From: a virus
IMG/VR virus record: IMGVR_UViG_3300042545_000294
Coordinates: 1 to 23,936 of that record
Reading direction: 5' to 3' (one strand)
Length of the DNA: 23,936 nt
Positions 8,390 through 15,769 of this stretch are shown here, piece after piece; positions within the stretch are counted from its first letter, which is position 1; each line of letters opens with the position of its first letter. The notes beneath the pieces were generated by a model. The model saw nothing but the letters and a program-made list of their open reading frames with translations. It ran no database searches and was not told the DNA's origin. A program made the position numbers and the translations under genes.

Positions 8390-8646
8390 AGTAGTTCTTT
8401 AAATTTTTCGATTGAATCGCAGACTAGTGCCTCGATCCCTATTGCGTTCAGCTCCTTAATTCGATACTCTTGCAGTGGCCTGGCTTTCCCTCCCTCCCTC
8501 TTGACCTCAACAAAGACAGTTCTCCCCGCCCGATACATGTACAGATCGGGGATCCCTGGTTTGTTTGTGCTCAAAAGTTTTAGGACGTACCACCCAGAAT
8601 CTTCAGCAAGCTTGATCATCTTTGATTGCAGCTTAGATTCTAACAT
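8386..8646 (-). CDS. VRR-NUC domain nuclease (86 aa)
   Basis: A stand-alone VRR-NUC (PD-(D/E)XK superfamily) nuclease. E3, the GIPD motif (31-34, catalytic D34), EVK (47-49) and Q59 are in place. The start at 8646 (MLESKLQSK) is chosen because a longer in-frame extension would run 29 residues into the helicase gene with no family character. It begins 5 nt after the helicase stop. Phage VRR-NUC proteins are usually next to SF2 helicases, as here, and probably act on branched or replication DNA structures. Promoter-like TATCTTTG lies 8 bp upstream but falls in helicase codons. Confidence 0.88.
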   Translation of the reverse strand: MLESKLQSKMIKLAEDSGWYVLKLLSTNKPGIPDLYMYRAGRTVFVEVKREGGKARPLQEYRIKELNAIGIEALVCDSIEKFKELL

Positions 8647-8650
8647 GGGA

Positions 8651-9904
8651 CTACAAAGATAATAAATCCTTCTTAAAATGGGACACGGTGTAAGGCTTTT
8701 TTTGTTGAACAACTTTGTAAATTTTCTCCTCAATGCCGTCTTCCGCGAAGATCCAGTACACGTTATTCTCTAGCCTGTCCATCGTAGTTAGGCGATCCCT
8801 GCTCTGCCAGTAAGACGTGGCGGAGAAGTCGATGTTATAGTATACCAAGAAATCGGCCTCCTTCAAAGAGATGCCCTCACGCCCCGTGACAATTTGTATA
8901 GCAAAATTGTTACACTCACCTGCATGAAATTTTCCTAAATCAGTGGTCATATCTTCTTGAAAGACAGACAATAAGCATTTTAGCTCCTCTTGGAATTTGT
9001 AGAAGACCGCTATGCGTTTTCCTGCAAAGCGCCCCTTGATGAACTCAGCCTTAGTTTTGTCTAGCACGATGGACTTTCCTGACTCTAGTATGACAGTTCC
9101 GCTGTAGATCTGGTGCAGTTTCTGCATCAGCTTGACCGGCGTGTCGGCGAGTATCAAGTCGTCCTTGCCCTCGAACAGCAGGTCACGCTTCAGCTTGTCT
9201 GCGATCATGTATGTGGTGTTGCTCATCCTGACCTTCAGCACGTGCTCGTTTACTTTGGAAGTAAAGCCAGCCTCGTTCTGCGTGTAGCTGATCATGTATG
9301 GCTTAACCTCTGCCATGATCTTCTCTTGGATGCCATTGGAGTAGTCGTGTACACGAAAACCGTTGATCATCCGCTCCCAGATCTTGACGTAGCTGTGTGC
9401 CCACTTGTAGAACGTCGGCTCGGCAAACGGAGACCGGTATCCAAGTATCCACATCTGGTGGTACATCTGCGAGTATGACTCGGGCGATGGCGTTCCAGAC
9501 AGGAAGATTACATACGGGTCGCAGTGATGTACTAAGCGCCTAGCCTCGATCGCCCTTAGCGATGGCTTGGGAAATGCTCCCATGCCATGTGCCTCGTCGA
9601 ATACTATCGCGTCGTAGCATATGTCTACTATCTTGTGCAGGCTCTCGTAGTTTATGAAGTCGCACTTGTACGATGGAGCCAGAGCGTTGTAGTCTTTCTT
9701 GATTCCTTCGATCGCTTTCTTCTTCGTTACAAAGAGCACACTCGCAACACCGCCCGCACAGTCAAGTGCGGACAGTGCCGTAAGTGTTTTACCGGTTCTA
9801 ACCTCCATGGAAAGATATGCAAAACGAGGGGCATCCCTCAATAATTTGCAAGTTTTTTCCACGATAGCCTGCTGATATGGCCTTAATGTGATTTTATTTT
9901 CCAT
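8651..9904 (-). CDS. SF2 (SNF2-like) DNA helicase/translocase
   Basis: A 417-residue helicase with motifs in order: LRPYQQ (7-12), motif I EVRTGKT (34-40), motif II DEAH (103-106), motif III SGTPS (136-140), motif V GREGISLKEA (341-350) and motif VI YWQSRDR (365-371). Motif I has Arg where SNF2 proteins usually have the first Gly. It is short for SNF2 proteins, with no accessory domains, as is typical in phage replication modules. It starts one base into the primase stop (TAATG), so it is probably coupled to the primase-helicase. Likely role: remodelling replication or recombination intermediates. Confidence 0.9.
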   Translation of the reverse strand: MENKITLRPYQQAIVEKTCKLLRDAPRFAYLSMEVRTGKTLTALSALDCAGGVASVLFVTKKKAIEGIKKDYNALAPSYKCDFINYESLHKIVDICYDAIVFDEAHGMGAFPKPSLRAIEARRLVHHCDPYVIFLSGTPSPESYSQMYHQMWILGYRSPFAEPTFYKWAHSYVKIWERMINGFRVHDYSNGIQEKIMAEVKPYMISYTQNEAGFTSKVNEHVLKVRMSNTTYMIADKLKRDLLFEGKDDLILADTPVKLMQKLHQIYSGTVILESGKSIVLDKTKAEFIKGRFAGKRIAVFYKFQEELKCLLSVFQEDMTTDLGKFHAGECNNFAIQIVTGREGISLKEADFLVYYNIDFSATSYWQSRDRLTTMDRLENNVYWIFAEDGIEEKIYKVVQQKKPYTVSHFKKDLLSL

Positions 9905-12300
9905 TAAAACTCAAATTCAGTTTGTTCTGGTTCACTACGTACAAACTTGATCCATCGTCCAGAGCCGTCGCGTCCCTGCTCTGGCGTCTCACCGGTGTAG
10001 AACAGGCCGAATGCCTCAAGCCACTTGTAGAACTTGTTCAACGAGATCGATGTCTTTCCGCGCTGACCGTAGTCTGGGTTGTCCATGACGAAGTCTTTGT
10101 GAACGTCCTCCTTGTAGATCTTGGTGTTGACCTTCACGTACTTGTTCTCCTTGTCTGTCATCCACTCCCAGAAGTTGTGGTCCGTCTCGGCGATAAACTT
10201 ACGCGTCTTCAAGTTCTTGAAGTCTGATCTGATAAAGCCGAAGCAGAGGTAGTTCTTCAAGTTGTTGACCATGTAGTTGTCAAACTTGCACCAGTCGTCC
10301 TCGTTCCAGTCCTCAAACAACAGACGGCCAAACTCAACCTGTGGCGTAAAGTCCTTGCTGTAGTACTGCTTGAACTCCAGCTCCCACTTGCGTCGCTCGA
10401 ATGAGTTACCCTTTCCCTTGATCGCGTAGTTGGTGGTGATAACTACCTTCGGCGACTTGTGGAACGGGATCTTGATGGCGTCCTTGTTCTTCTTCTCAAG
10501 CGTGATCCCCTCTGTTACGATAGAGAACAAGCGCTCGAAGTCAAAGTTGCGTCTCACGTCATCGAACACAATGATCTGCGTGTCGGTCGACACTGTCTGG
10601 TATGCAAAGCTCCTCTCGAAGTTGAAGCTCTTACCATCGATCACCGCCGACTTCTTCATCCGTGAGATGGCGTTCATGAACAGTCCCTTACCGGTTCCTC
10701 CCTCTGGGTTGTCCGTGATCACCTCGTCGTTGATGATGACCGCTGGGCAGTAGCCAAGGTTCTTGTAGCTGTGGAGCAAGAAACCAATCGTGCTCTCAAC
10801 AGAGCGGATGCGTTCCTTCTCGCCGCCAGACACGTTGCTGATGAACGTCTTAAAGTCACATTCGTAGGCGTCACAGATCTGGAAGTCTCTGTCAATCACT
10901 TGGTCCTTCCACACGTAGCCACCGAGGTCGACGTAGTCAATCATGGTGATGTCGTTGCAGGTCACCTTTACGGCGCAGTTGCGGTAGTACAGGTAGGCAT
11001 TTTCCTTGTCGTCCTCCACAAAGTACACGTCAACCGGAGACAGAAGCGACAGGAAGTCCTCCTTAAAGTAGCGTGTCTTGTCGGCAAAGTGGTTGTAGAT
11101 CGACAGGTCGTCCATCCTAAACAGGTAGTCTAGAACGAAGTCTTTGATTTCATCTTCAGTCGTATTCGATATAAGGTTGTTCGTAACCTTAACGAAAATA
11201 TAATTCTTTGTACCTTCCGGTGAATACTTGAAATAGCCATGGTCTTCTAAAAATTCTTTTAATAGGTAGTGCACTACAGAGACCACGCCCTTGGAGGACT
11301 TGGTCCAAAACTCTTTGTTTGATGAGTCCTCTTCGATCTTCACCATTACGGCGTCGGTTATCTCGTCATTCAGACCGGACTCTCTCAGCTGTTGACGGAT
11401 ATCCTTTTTTGGCACGCCCTTCTTTATCTGACGGCGAACGTTGTCGATGGCATCTCTGTCCTCGAAGTACTTGGTGGCGAAGTTCATCTCCTTGCGGTAG
11501 GCGCTGTCGATCGTCGTTCTGATCTCAGACAGCGGGAATCCGTCGTGGGCAAATTCACCAAGCACGTAGGTGGCCAGCTCCTTGTTGACACCAAAGTCAT
11601 TGAAGGCGGCAGCCAGCACGTAGATGTTCTGGTTTCTCTCCCCAACAACGATGCCGTACTCTCGGTCCCACCACATGCGAAGGCGTCTGATGATTTCGTT
11701 CTGGTCGGTGACGGTGATGGTCTTCCTGTTGGCCGGCCTCTCGATCGGCTCGAACTCCTCCTCTGCCAGCTTGTCCCACTCCTTTGAGTCTGGATTATGG
11801 TAGATCAACGGGTCGTAAGACTCGTAGCACACACGTGAGATGTTCTTGGATGTCTTGTCAAACTGCTCGCAGTTGTAGTACTTCTCGAGTGCCTTGAAGT
11901 ATGTCTTGTGCTTGTTCTCGTCTGCCGGTATCTTGACCAGCAACTTTAGCCCGTCACCAGACGGAGATATGAACACAGACAGGGTGTACTTGTCCTTTGT
12001 GAACTCGTCCTTCTTGGCCAGCATGTCCGACTTCTTGGCAAAGCCATCAAAGTCGAGGCAGATAACGCCAGAGTGGTTGACAAGTGCAGAGTCTTCCCTG
12101 CGTGTGAACTCACCGGAGAAGCAGATGGCCGGAAGCTCCTTCTTGACTAGGTTACGCTTGTCCTTGTCCTTCTCTTCTCTGATCCTCTTTACGATGTCCT
12201 TCGACTTCCCCTCCCTGATGCGGTGGATTATGTACTCTACTGACCTGTAGAACGGAGCCGAAGTATCCTTGATACTTTTGAATATTGTTACGTTTTTCAT
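9904..12300 (-). CDS. Primase (BT4734/VirE-N-like) fused to SF3 helicase
   Basis: A 798-residue replication protein. The N-terminal primase-like part has the acidic motif LDFDG (D83, D85), SPSGDGLK (112-119) and a conserved basic SKNISRVCY (151-159), as in BT4734-like/VirE-N domains of the archaeo-eukaryotic primase fold. The C-terminal helicase has Walker A PEGGTGKGL (532-540), Walker B TQIIVFDD (574-581), sensor KVVITTNY (618-625) and a FERRK arginine (634-638). It should prime and unwind the phage DNA. It lies between small coupled genes and the SF2 helicase. There is no clear Shine-Dalgarno; the start follows an AT-rich run. Confidence 0.9.
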   Translation of the reverse strand: MKNVTIFKSIKDTSAPFYRSVEYIIHRIREGKSKDIVKRIREEKDKDKRNLVKKELPAICFSGEFTRREDSALVNHSGVICLDFDGFAKKSDMLAKKDEFTKDKYTLSVFISPSGDGLKLLVKIPADENKHKTYFKALEKYYNCEQFDKTSKNISRVCYESYDPLIYHNPDSKEWDKLAEEEFEPIERPANRKTITVTDQNEIIRRLRMWWDREYGIVVGERNQNIYVLAAAFNDFGVNKELATYVLGEFAHDGFPLSEIRTTIDSAYRKEMNFATKYFEDRDAIDNVRRQIKKGVPKKDIRQQLRESGLNDEITDAVMVKIEEDSSNKEFWTKSSKGVVSVVHYLLKEFLEDHGYFKYSPEGTKNYIFVKVTNNLISNTTEDEIKDFVLDYLFRMDDLSIYNHFADKTRYFKEDFLSLLSPVDVYFVEDDKENAYLYYRNCAVKVTCNDITMIDYVDLGGYVWKDQVIDRDFQICDAYECDFKTFISNVSGGEKERIRSVESTIGFLLHSYKNLGYCPAVIINDEVITDNPEGGTGKGLFMNAISRMKKSAVIDGKSFNFERSFAYQTVSTDTQIIVFDDVRRNFDFERLFSIVTEGITLEKKNKDAIKIPFHKSPKVVITTNYAIKGKGNSFERRKWELEFKQYYSKDFTPQVEFGRLLFEDWNEDDWCKFDNYMVNNLKNYLCFGFIRSDFKNLKTRKFIAETDHNFWEWMTDKENKYVKVNTKIYKEDVHKDFVMDNPDYGQRGKTSISLNKFYKWLEAFGLFYTGETPEQGRDGSGRWIKFVRSEPEQTEFEF

Positions 12301-12457
12301 TTAATTTAAGTTTTGCTCGTTTGTATAATTGAAATGCGGCATAGCGTGATATGCCAAGTTTAATGCCGGCCTTCCCGTAGGAGTAGCCCATGTCCTCTAT
12401 GAGGATCAGCGACGCGTACTGCATCGCCGTGCACCCACCAAGGTCAAGGCTTACCAT
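12152..12457 (-). CDS. Small HTH-type protein overlapping the primase start
   Basis: A 101-residue frame whose first ~50 residues look like a compact helix-turn-helix (YSYGKAGIKLGISRYAAFQ, then LYKRAKLKL), similar to sigma-region-4 or small phage regulators. The start overlaps the upstream Cys-rich gene by 14 nt. The frame then continues 149 nt into the primase gene, where it encodes a low-complexity Gly/Glu/Arg-rich tail that looks like shadow translation. Either the tail is tolerated, or a frameshift removed an earlier stop. A DNA-binding regulator is the likely role. Confidence 0.6.
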   Translation of the reverse strand: MVSLDLGGCTAMQYASLILIEDMGYSYGKAGIKLGISRYAAFQLYKRAKLKLNEKRNNIQKYQGYFGSVLQVSRVHNPPHQGGEVEGHRKEDQRREGQGQA

Positions 12458-12641
12458 CGAGTATGTCTTGAAGTGCGTCCATTATTGACTGCTGTACCTC
12501 TCCCCAGTACATGTGGCACTTTCCGTCCTTGATCGGAGGCTCAACGAAGTATGACTGGTACTCATCCGCTGGTGCTGTAAATCTGTGGCAGGTATCCTTC
12601 ATTGGACACCCGTCCCCATTGCATTTAGTTATGTCGCTCAT
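12444..12641 (-). CDS. Small Cys-rich phage protein (65 aa)
   Basis: Starts MSDITKCNGDGCPMKDTC, giving C-x4-CP-x3-C, with one further Cys in the C-terminal half (DGKCHMYW). The pattern fits a small metal-binding knot. Similar short proteins are common in early regions of Bacteroidota phages. The start at 12641 is chosen because it makes an ATGA overlap with the upstream gene; an 11-residue longer form would start inside that gene. Function unknown. Confidence 0.78.
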   Translation of the reverse strand: MSDITKCNGDGCPMKDTCHRFTAPADEYQSYFVEPPIKDGKCHMYWGEVQQSIMDALQDILDGKP

Positions 12642-12847
12642 AGTTGTTTGATTTCGTATTTTACATTTTCCCAATAGGTATAAACTGCCATTGGTACGTT
12701 TAATTGGAAGTCAAATGAATTGCATTGTATTTCTTTGACTATTCTTTTAACGCAAATTAAGGCGCAGGCGATTGCCTCGTTTCTCATTTGCAAGCCAACG
12801 CCATCAAATTCATTGACTAAACTTTGGGCCATCTCTTTCGGTGTCAT
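12638..12847 (-). CDS. Small helical phage protein, member of a tandem family (69 aa)
   Basis: Begins MTPKEMAQSLVNEF and ends with a WENVKYEIKQL-type helix; the middle carries an ACALICVKRIVKEI segment. The same plan (MTP..A..L, Ala/Cys-rich helix, terminal helix ending EI/EL-x-KL) is seen in the next upstream gene. It is joined by ATGA overlaps on both sides. The family is widespread in Bacteroidota phages by my recollection; no function is known to me. Confidence 0.75.
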   Translation of the reverse strand: MTPKEMAQSLVNEFDGVGLQMRNEAIACALICVKRIVKEIQCNSFDFQLNVPMAVYTYWENVKYEIKQL

Positions 12848-13035
12848 AATTTTCTAAGTTCTTCTTTAACTATTACGTAGTATTCCTTTGAGCCCTCTTC
12901 AATCTCGCCGTCAATGTCTCCAGCCCAGAGAGCAACTTCTATCAGCTCATTAACGCAAACCATCGCACAATCTCTCGTTGTCAATGCGTGATTGAAACTC
13001 TCCTTTAGCTGTAACGCTCTTTCGTATGGTGTCAT
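12844..13035 (-). CDS. Small helical phage protein, paralogue of its neighbour (63 aa)
   Basis: Begins MTPYERALQLKESF and ends IVKEELRKL, with DCAMVCVNELIEVAL in the middle: the same architecture as the 69-aa neighbour. The start at 13035 gives an ATGA overlap with the upstream gene; the longer upstream frame overlaps that gene by 135 nt and is basic and featureless, so it was not used. Likely arose by tandem duplication. Function unknown. Confidence 0.75.
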   Translation of the reverse strand: MTPYERALQLKESFNHALTTRDCAMVCVNELIEVALWAGDIDGEIEEGSKEYYVIVKEELRKL

Positions 13036-13256
13036 AACTTGTCTATCTCTAGTCTTACTCTGTGAAGGTACTCGTACATCTCGTCGGCTTGCTTTCCAGT
13101 GAACGTAAACGCCACACCGAGCATGCTCTGAATTTCTTTTGTCGCGAACAGCTTTGCGGTCGGCCACTCGACCCGTGAGTCGTCGTCCATCTTAAAGCTT
13201 GTGTTCTTCAGGTAGTACTCGACCATCCGCATGGCCTTTTCTTTTGCTTCTATCAT
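13032..13256 (-). CDS. Small helical phage protein, distant third member of the tandem set (74 aa)
   Basis: Has the same general plan as the next two genes: an N-terminal EKAMRMVEYYL helix, an AKLFATKEIQSML segment, and a C-terminal YLHRVRLEIDKL helix. It lacks the MTP start. It is joined downstream by ATGA. Divergence is large, so common ancestry is an inference from architecture and position. Confidence 0.72.
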   Translation of the reverse strand: MIEAKEKAMRMVEYYLKNTSFKMDDDSRVEWPTAKLFATKEIQSMLGVAFTFTGKQADEMYEYLHRVRLEIDKL

Positions 13257-13404
13257 GTGTTATAAATTTAATTGCTTCTTGTATTGTGTCAAACTCTCCG
13301 ACCCTCTCTTGGTCCACGTAAACTCTTATTCTCCTCTTGTTGTTGACAGTCGCCCGTACAATTCGAGCGTACAAAGGTACTCCGTTTGTGTCGATTTTTT
13401 GCAT
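13192..13404 (-). CDS. Small basic hypothetical protein at the edge of the repeat region; start uncertain
   Basis: The central part (RIRVYVDQERVGEFDTIQEA) reads like a real small beta-alpha protein. The frame can be extended to an ATG at 13476, but that extension is made of the GTGTCGATTTT repeats and yields repetitive low-complexity sequence. I therefore list the ATG at 13404; a later TTG at 13374 is also possible. The last ~20 codons overlap the next gene by 65 nt. A TACCTTTG (13379-13372) resembles a -7 box, which would place the true start even later. Confidence 0.45.
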   Translation of the reverse strand: MQKIDTNGVPLYARIVRATVNNKRRIRVYVDQERVGEFDTIQEAIKFITHDRSKRKGHADGRVLPEEHKL

Positions 13405-13600
13405 TTTGTGTCGGTTTTTTGGCGTTTGTGTCGATCTAGTGTCGATTTCAAAACAAAACGACACAACCAAACGCATTGAATTTCTGTTACTTAACTATTT
13501 AGTGTCGATTTTTACTATTCTCATTACTTTTTCAGAGAAAAAATAAAATAGTATATAAATATATATATACAGTAGAGAGACAGAAAATCGACACATCGAC
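13380..13600. repeat. Iteron-like GTGTCGATTTT repeats beside an AT-rich block: candidate replication origin
   Basis: Core GTGTCGA/G occurs in direct orientation at 13388, 13408, 13428, 13439 and 13502. Inverted copies lie at about 13458-13464 (degenerate core CGACAC) and 13588-13594, with a further half-site (ATCGACA) near 13595. The first three are exactly 20 nt apart, about two helical turns. Between the copies lies a very AT-rich stretch (13536-13571) with a TATATATATA run that could melt easily. Repeated binding sites plus an unwinding element beside SSB and replication genes fit an origin or a strong operator. Confidence 0.6.
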
Positions 13601-13623
13601 ATGGGTGGAGTGTTTCCACCCAT
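13601..13623. repeat. Perfect 9-bp hairpin next to the iterons
   Basis: ATGGGTGGA and TCCACCCAT flank a 5-nt loop. It lies 21 nt after the SSB stop on the minus strand and abuts the last repeat copies. The T-run needed for an intrinsic terminator is not adjacent, so it may be an mRNA 3'-end stem-loop or a structural part of the origin. Confidence 0.55.
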
Positions 13624-13643
13624 CCCGAAGCATCGGTTACCTT

Positions 13644-13937
13644 TTAGAAGGGCAACTCCTCTTGTGGTGGCTCTGGAGCCTTCTTGGTCTCATTAGAGCT
13701 CTTCTCAGCCACTGTAATGGTTCCGGTAGTCCAAACTACCTTCCCGCCTCCGATGTAGCTCTTAGAGGCCTTAGAATCGCGTTCTTCTTTTGTCTGCGAC
13801 TCGTAGATGGAAGCGTTCTTGCCCCACTGGTTGGTTTGGTCATCTACAGAGATGGTTACGTCAAGGTACTTGCCGTCCTTGATTTTGCTTTTCGTGATCT
13901 TGGTCACGTCGATCGATAAACTGATTAGTGTACTCAT
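13644..13937 (-). CDS. Small single-stranded DNA-binding-like protein (97 aa)
   Basis: Short beta-rich protein beginning MSTLISLSIDVTKI, with a WGKNASIYESQTKEER segment and an extended, Pro/Glu-rich tail ending EELPF. An acidic tail with terminal Phe is the partner-docking tip of SSB proteins. Similar small SSB-like proteins occur in Bacteroidota phages next to annealase and exonuclease genes, which is the setting here. It is coupled by ATGA to the exonuclease. It probably coats ssDNA and recruits the recombination enzymes. The OB-fold assignment is inferred. Confidence 0.75.
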   Translation of the reverse strand: MSTLISLSIDVTKITKSKIKDGKYLDVTISVDDQTNQWGKNASIYESQTKEERDSKASKSYIGGGKVVWTTGTITVAEKSSNETKKAPEPPQEELPF

Positions 13938-14668
13938 AGTGTTTCTTTTGTGTAGTATTGGGTGATGTCTTCTGTTTTATTTGGGCCGAAGAACTTGCGC
14001 CACACTTCGATTGCTTTCTGCACCTTTTCCTTCCCTCGGTCTAGGAAGTCCTCTGAGCAGTCAAACAGGCCGGTCTTGTTGCTCCCCTTCTCAACGGCGA
14101 TGAAGATAACGGGCTTTGCAAAGATCTGGTTGTAGATGTACGCCTGCGAGTCGTAGTTGTACTTTCTCGCCGAGTACTTGAACTCGTCTAGGCTACTGGT
14201 GGTCTTGAGGTCGATCACGAACTCGCTTGAGATGATGTCTGCCTTGCCCTTCCATATCTCTCCACACACGGCTGATATTCCCGGCTGTTCGTAGATGTTT
14301 CCGTCTTGGTAGATCATGTCAAAGAAGTCCATGCGCCCCTTGATCGAGTCAACCATGGCCTCAAGCTCCTCTACCTCTTTCGATAGTAGGATGATCTCGG
14401 TGTTGTGGGCCTCGACCATCTCCTTGTACGCCTTGGTGTTCCTTGACGACACGTCGCAGATCAGAAAGTTTACCAACTTCTCTGGCTCAAGTAGTGCCGT
14501 GTGAAAGTACGAGCCCTGCACCATTGGGACTGTCTTCTCCTTGTCCTTGCCGAAGGACGCCGGATCTCTTAAGAGAGACCCGATGTCCGAGTTTGACAAG
14601 AACTTCTTACCGAAGTCTCCGTAGTAGTCAGAGTCGTTGTTCAGCCTCGCTAGGATGTCTTGGCTCAC
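13934..14668 (-). CDS. PD-(D/E)XK exonuclease, RecE/exonuclease VIII-like
   Basis: A 244-residue nuclease. GSYFH (52-56), KGKADI with D144, VIDLKTT (151-157, giving D153 and K155) and SQAYIY (174-179, Q175) form the RecB-like/exonuclease VIII core. It should resect dsDNA ends to expose ssDNA for the adjacent annealing protein. The start is GTG within a GTGA overlap with the annealase, preceded by a strong AAGGAGG Shine-Dalgarno 7-8 nt upstream. Order annealase-exonuclease-SSB is a standard phage recombination cassette. Confidence 0.88.
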   Translation of the reverse strand: MSQDILARLNNDSDYYGDFGKKFLSNSDIGSLLRDPASFGKDKEKTVPMVQGSYFHTALLEPEKLVNFLICDVSSRNTKAYKEMVEAHNTEIILLSKEVEELEAMVDSIKGRMDFFDMIYQDGNIYEQPGISAVCGEIWKGKADIISSEFVIDLKTTSSLDEFKYSARKYNYDSQAYIYNQIFAKPVIFIAVEKGSNKTGLFDCSEDFLDRGKEKVQKAIEVWRKFFGPNKTEDITQYYTKETL

Positions 14669-15246
14669 GACGCAACCTCCTTGTTGACTTCCGTTCTGAT
14701 CACGTCGGTCACGTTGTACTTCTTAGACAACTGCTCGAGGATAAACTTAGAGCCCTTCTTCTTGTTGGCGTTCACGTAGTTCATTACCTTGACCCAGTTC
14801 TCGTCTCCGATGTTCAACTCAATGATGATACCCTCGGCTGGCTTAGAAGCGGCGGTCGCTACTTTGTCATCCTCTGGCATGTCCTCACCGGCGTAGATGT
14901 ACAGACCCAGTCCGTGCAGGCCAATGGCCTTGGTGGTCGAGCGCTGGATGGCCTTGTTCACGTCGAACGACGTTACCTTCTCAACGGGGATCGCATTGTT
15001 GCGAGCGTCCATGATCGGCAAGTAGTCGATGTGCTCGATGCCAGCGATGGTCACGCCTACCTTTACCCAAGCAGTGCGCCCGTCGGTGTGGTAGTTGTTG
15101 CCCAGTGCGTTCTCGTACACAGTTCTGTTCATGTCTGGGCAGAGCTTCTTAACCTCTTGCCACGCGAAGGCCCATGACAAGTACGTCAGGTTGCCTTTCT
15201 TTTCCGTCATCTTGTTGACGTTGATTGCATTTAATTCTTTAAACAT
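14665..15246 (-). CDS. DUF1071 (Sak/Rad52-like) single-strand annealing protein
   Basis: A 193-residue protein with the DUF1071 signatures LTYLSWAFAWQEVKK (20-34), YLPIMDARNNAI (75-86) and NKAIQRSTTKAIGLHGLGLY (97-116). The family binds ssDNA and anneals complementary strands. The C-terminal third (residues ~125-193) is variable and charged. It overlaps DUF3310 by 8 nt and feeds into the exonuclease by GTGA. With the exonuclease and SSB it should support recombination-dependent replication and repair of phage DNA. Confidence 0.88.
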   Translation of the reverse strand: MFKELNAINVNKMTEKKGNLTYLSWAFAWQEVKKLCPDMNRTVYENALGNNYHTDGRTAWVKVGVTIAGIEHIDYLPIMDARNNAIPVEKVTSFDVNKAIQRSTTKAIGLHGLGLYIYAGEDMPEDDKVATAASKPAEGIIIELNIGDENWVKVMNYVNANKKKGSKFILEQLSKKYNVTDVIRTEVNKEVAS

Positions 15247-15454
15247 ATTTCTCTATTAATTTATTTAAGTACCACTGGGCCTTCTTGAGGTCCTCTATTT
15301 TGTTCTTGTCCTCGTAGCGCCACATGTACTTCATGATGTTGCCCTTGAGGTAGCCACAGAACTGTTCGTTACTCATCGAAGCCTCGATGGCCGCGATGCA
15401 TTCAATGCCAGACTGGTTGTAGTGAGCTGGCTTGTTTACGCTGTCAAAACTCAT
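15239..15454 (-). CDS. DUF3310 family protein (71 aa)
   Basis: Matches the DUF3310 pattern: NKPAHYNQSGIECIAAIEAS near the start, GYLKGNIMKYMWRY in the middle and DLKKAQWYLNKLI at the end. The family is common in phages beside nucleotide metabolism genes, and its biochemical role is unclear. The ATG at 15454 is preferred; a second ATG two codons upstream (15460) is possible. It heads the annealase-exonuclease-SSB operon and has a promoter-like sequence immediately upstream. Confidence 0.85.
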   Translation of the reverse strand: MSFDSVNKPAHYNQSGIECIAAIEASMSNEQFCGYLKGNIMKYMWRYEDKNKIEDLKKAQWYLNKLIEKYV

Positions 15455-15457
15455 ATG

Positions 15458-15488
15458 CAAATTTACGATTTAGTCCTCTGATTTCCAA
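15458..15488 (-). promoter_or_regulatory. Bacteroidota-type promoter candidate for the recombination operon
   Basis: On the minus strand TTG (15488-15486), a 20-bp spacer, and TAAATTTG (15465-15458) fit the TTG-N19/20-TAnnTTTG consensus. The start ATG lies 4 nt beyond the box (15454), so a transcript from here would have almost no leader. It overlaps the last codons of the upstream gene. Confidence 0.45.
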
Positions 15489-15769
15489 GGATTTGGTGAG
15501 AATTTTAGTCCGTACATGAGGGAAATCCACGACATCTCTAGCTTCGCTGGCTTCTCGTACATCCTTAGATTTTTCTTGAGGTACGCCTCGCCCCATGCTC
15601 TCCACTCGTCGCTCTGCTCGATGGTCATTGTCCAATCGGTGTACCACTCGTCCTTTCTTCCCTTGACGTCGTCGAAGGTTACTTCGTGTCCGGCAATCTC
15701 GAACATCTTGTTGATGATGTCGATCAGCGCCTTCTCTCTTTTCTCTCCGGTTGTTAGTCTCTTAGCCAT
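15470..15769 (-). CDS. Conserved phage hypothetical protein (99 aa)
   Basis: Contains a WYTDWTMTIEQSDEWRAWG block and a KNLRMYEKPAKLEMSWISL block, a layout I recall from uncharacterised proteins in many phages. It has many aromatic residues and no catalytic motif. A GGAG Shine-Dalgarno lies upstream (TAGGAGACACACTATG). The start overlaps the preceding 50-aa gene by 16 nt. Function unknown. Confidence 0.8.
   Translation of the reverse strand: MAKRLTTGEKREKALIDIINKMFEIAGHEVTFDDVKGRKDEWYTDWTMTIEQSDEWRAWGEAYLKKNLRMYEKPAKLEMSWISLMYGLKFSPNPWKSED

Noticed and set aside
8647-8733. Longer VRR-NUC protein starting at 8733
   Set aside because: The first 29 residues overlap the helicase gene and lack VRR-NUC similarity; the ATG at 8646 fits the spacing.
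13405-13476. N-terminal extension of the small protein at 13192 through the repeats
   Set aside because: The residues are only the translation of GTGTCGATTTT repeats; a start inside or after them is more likely.
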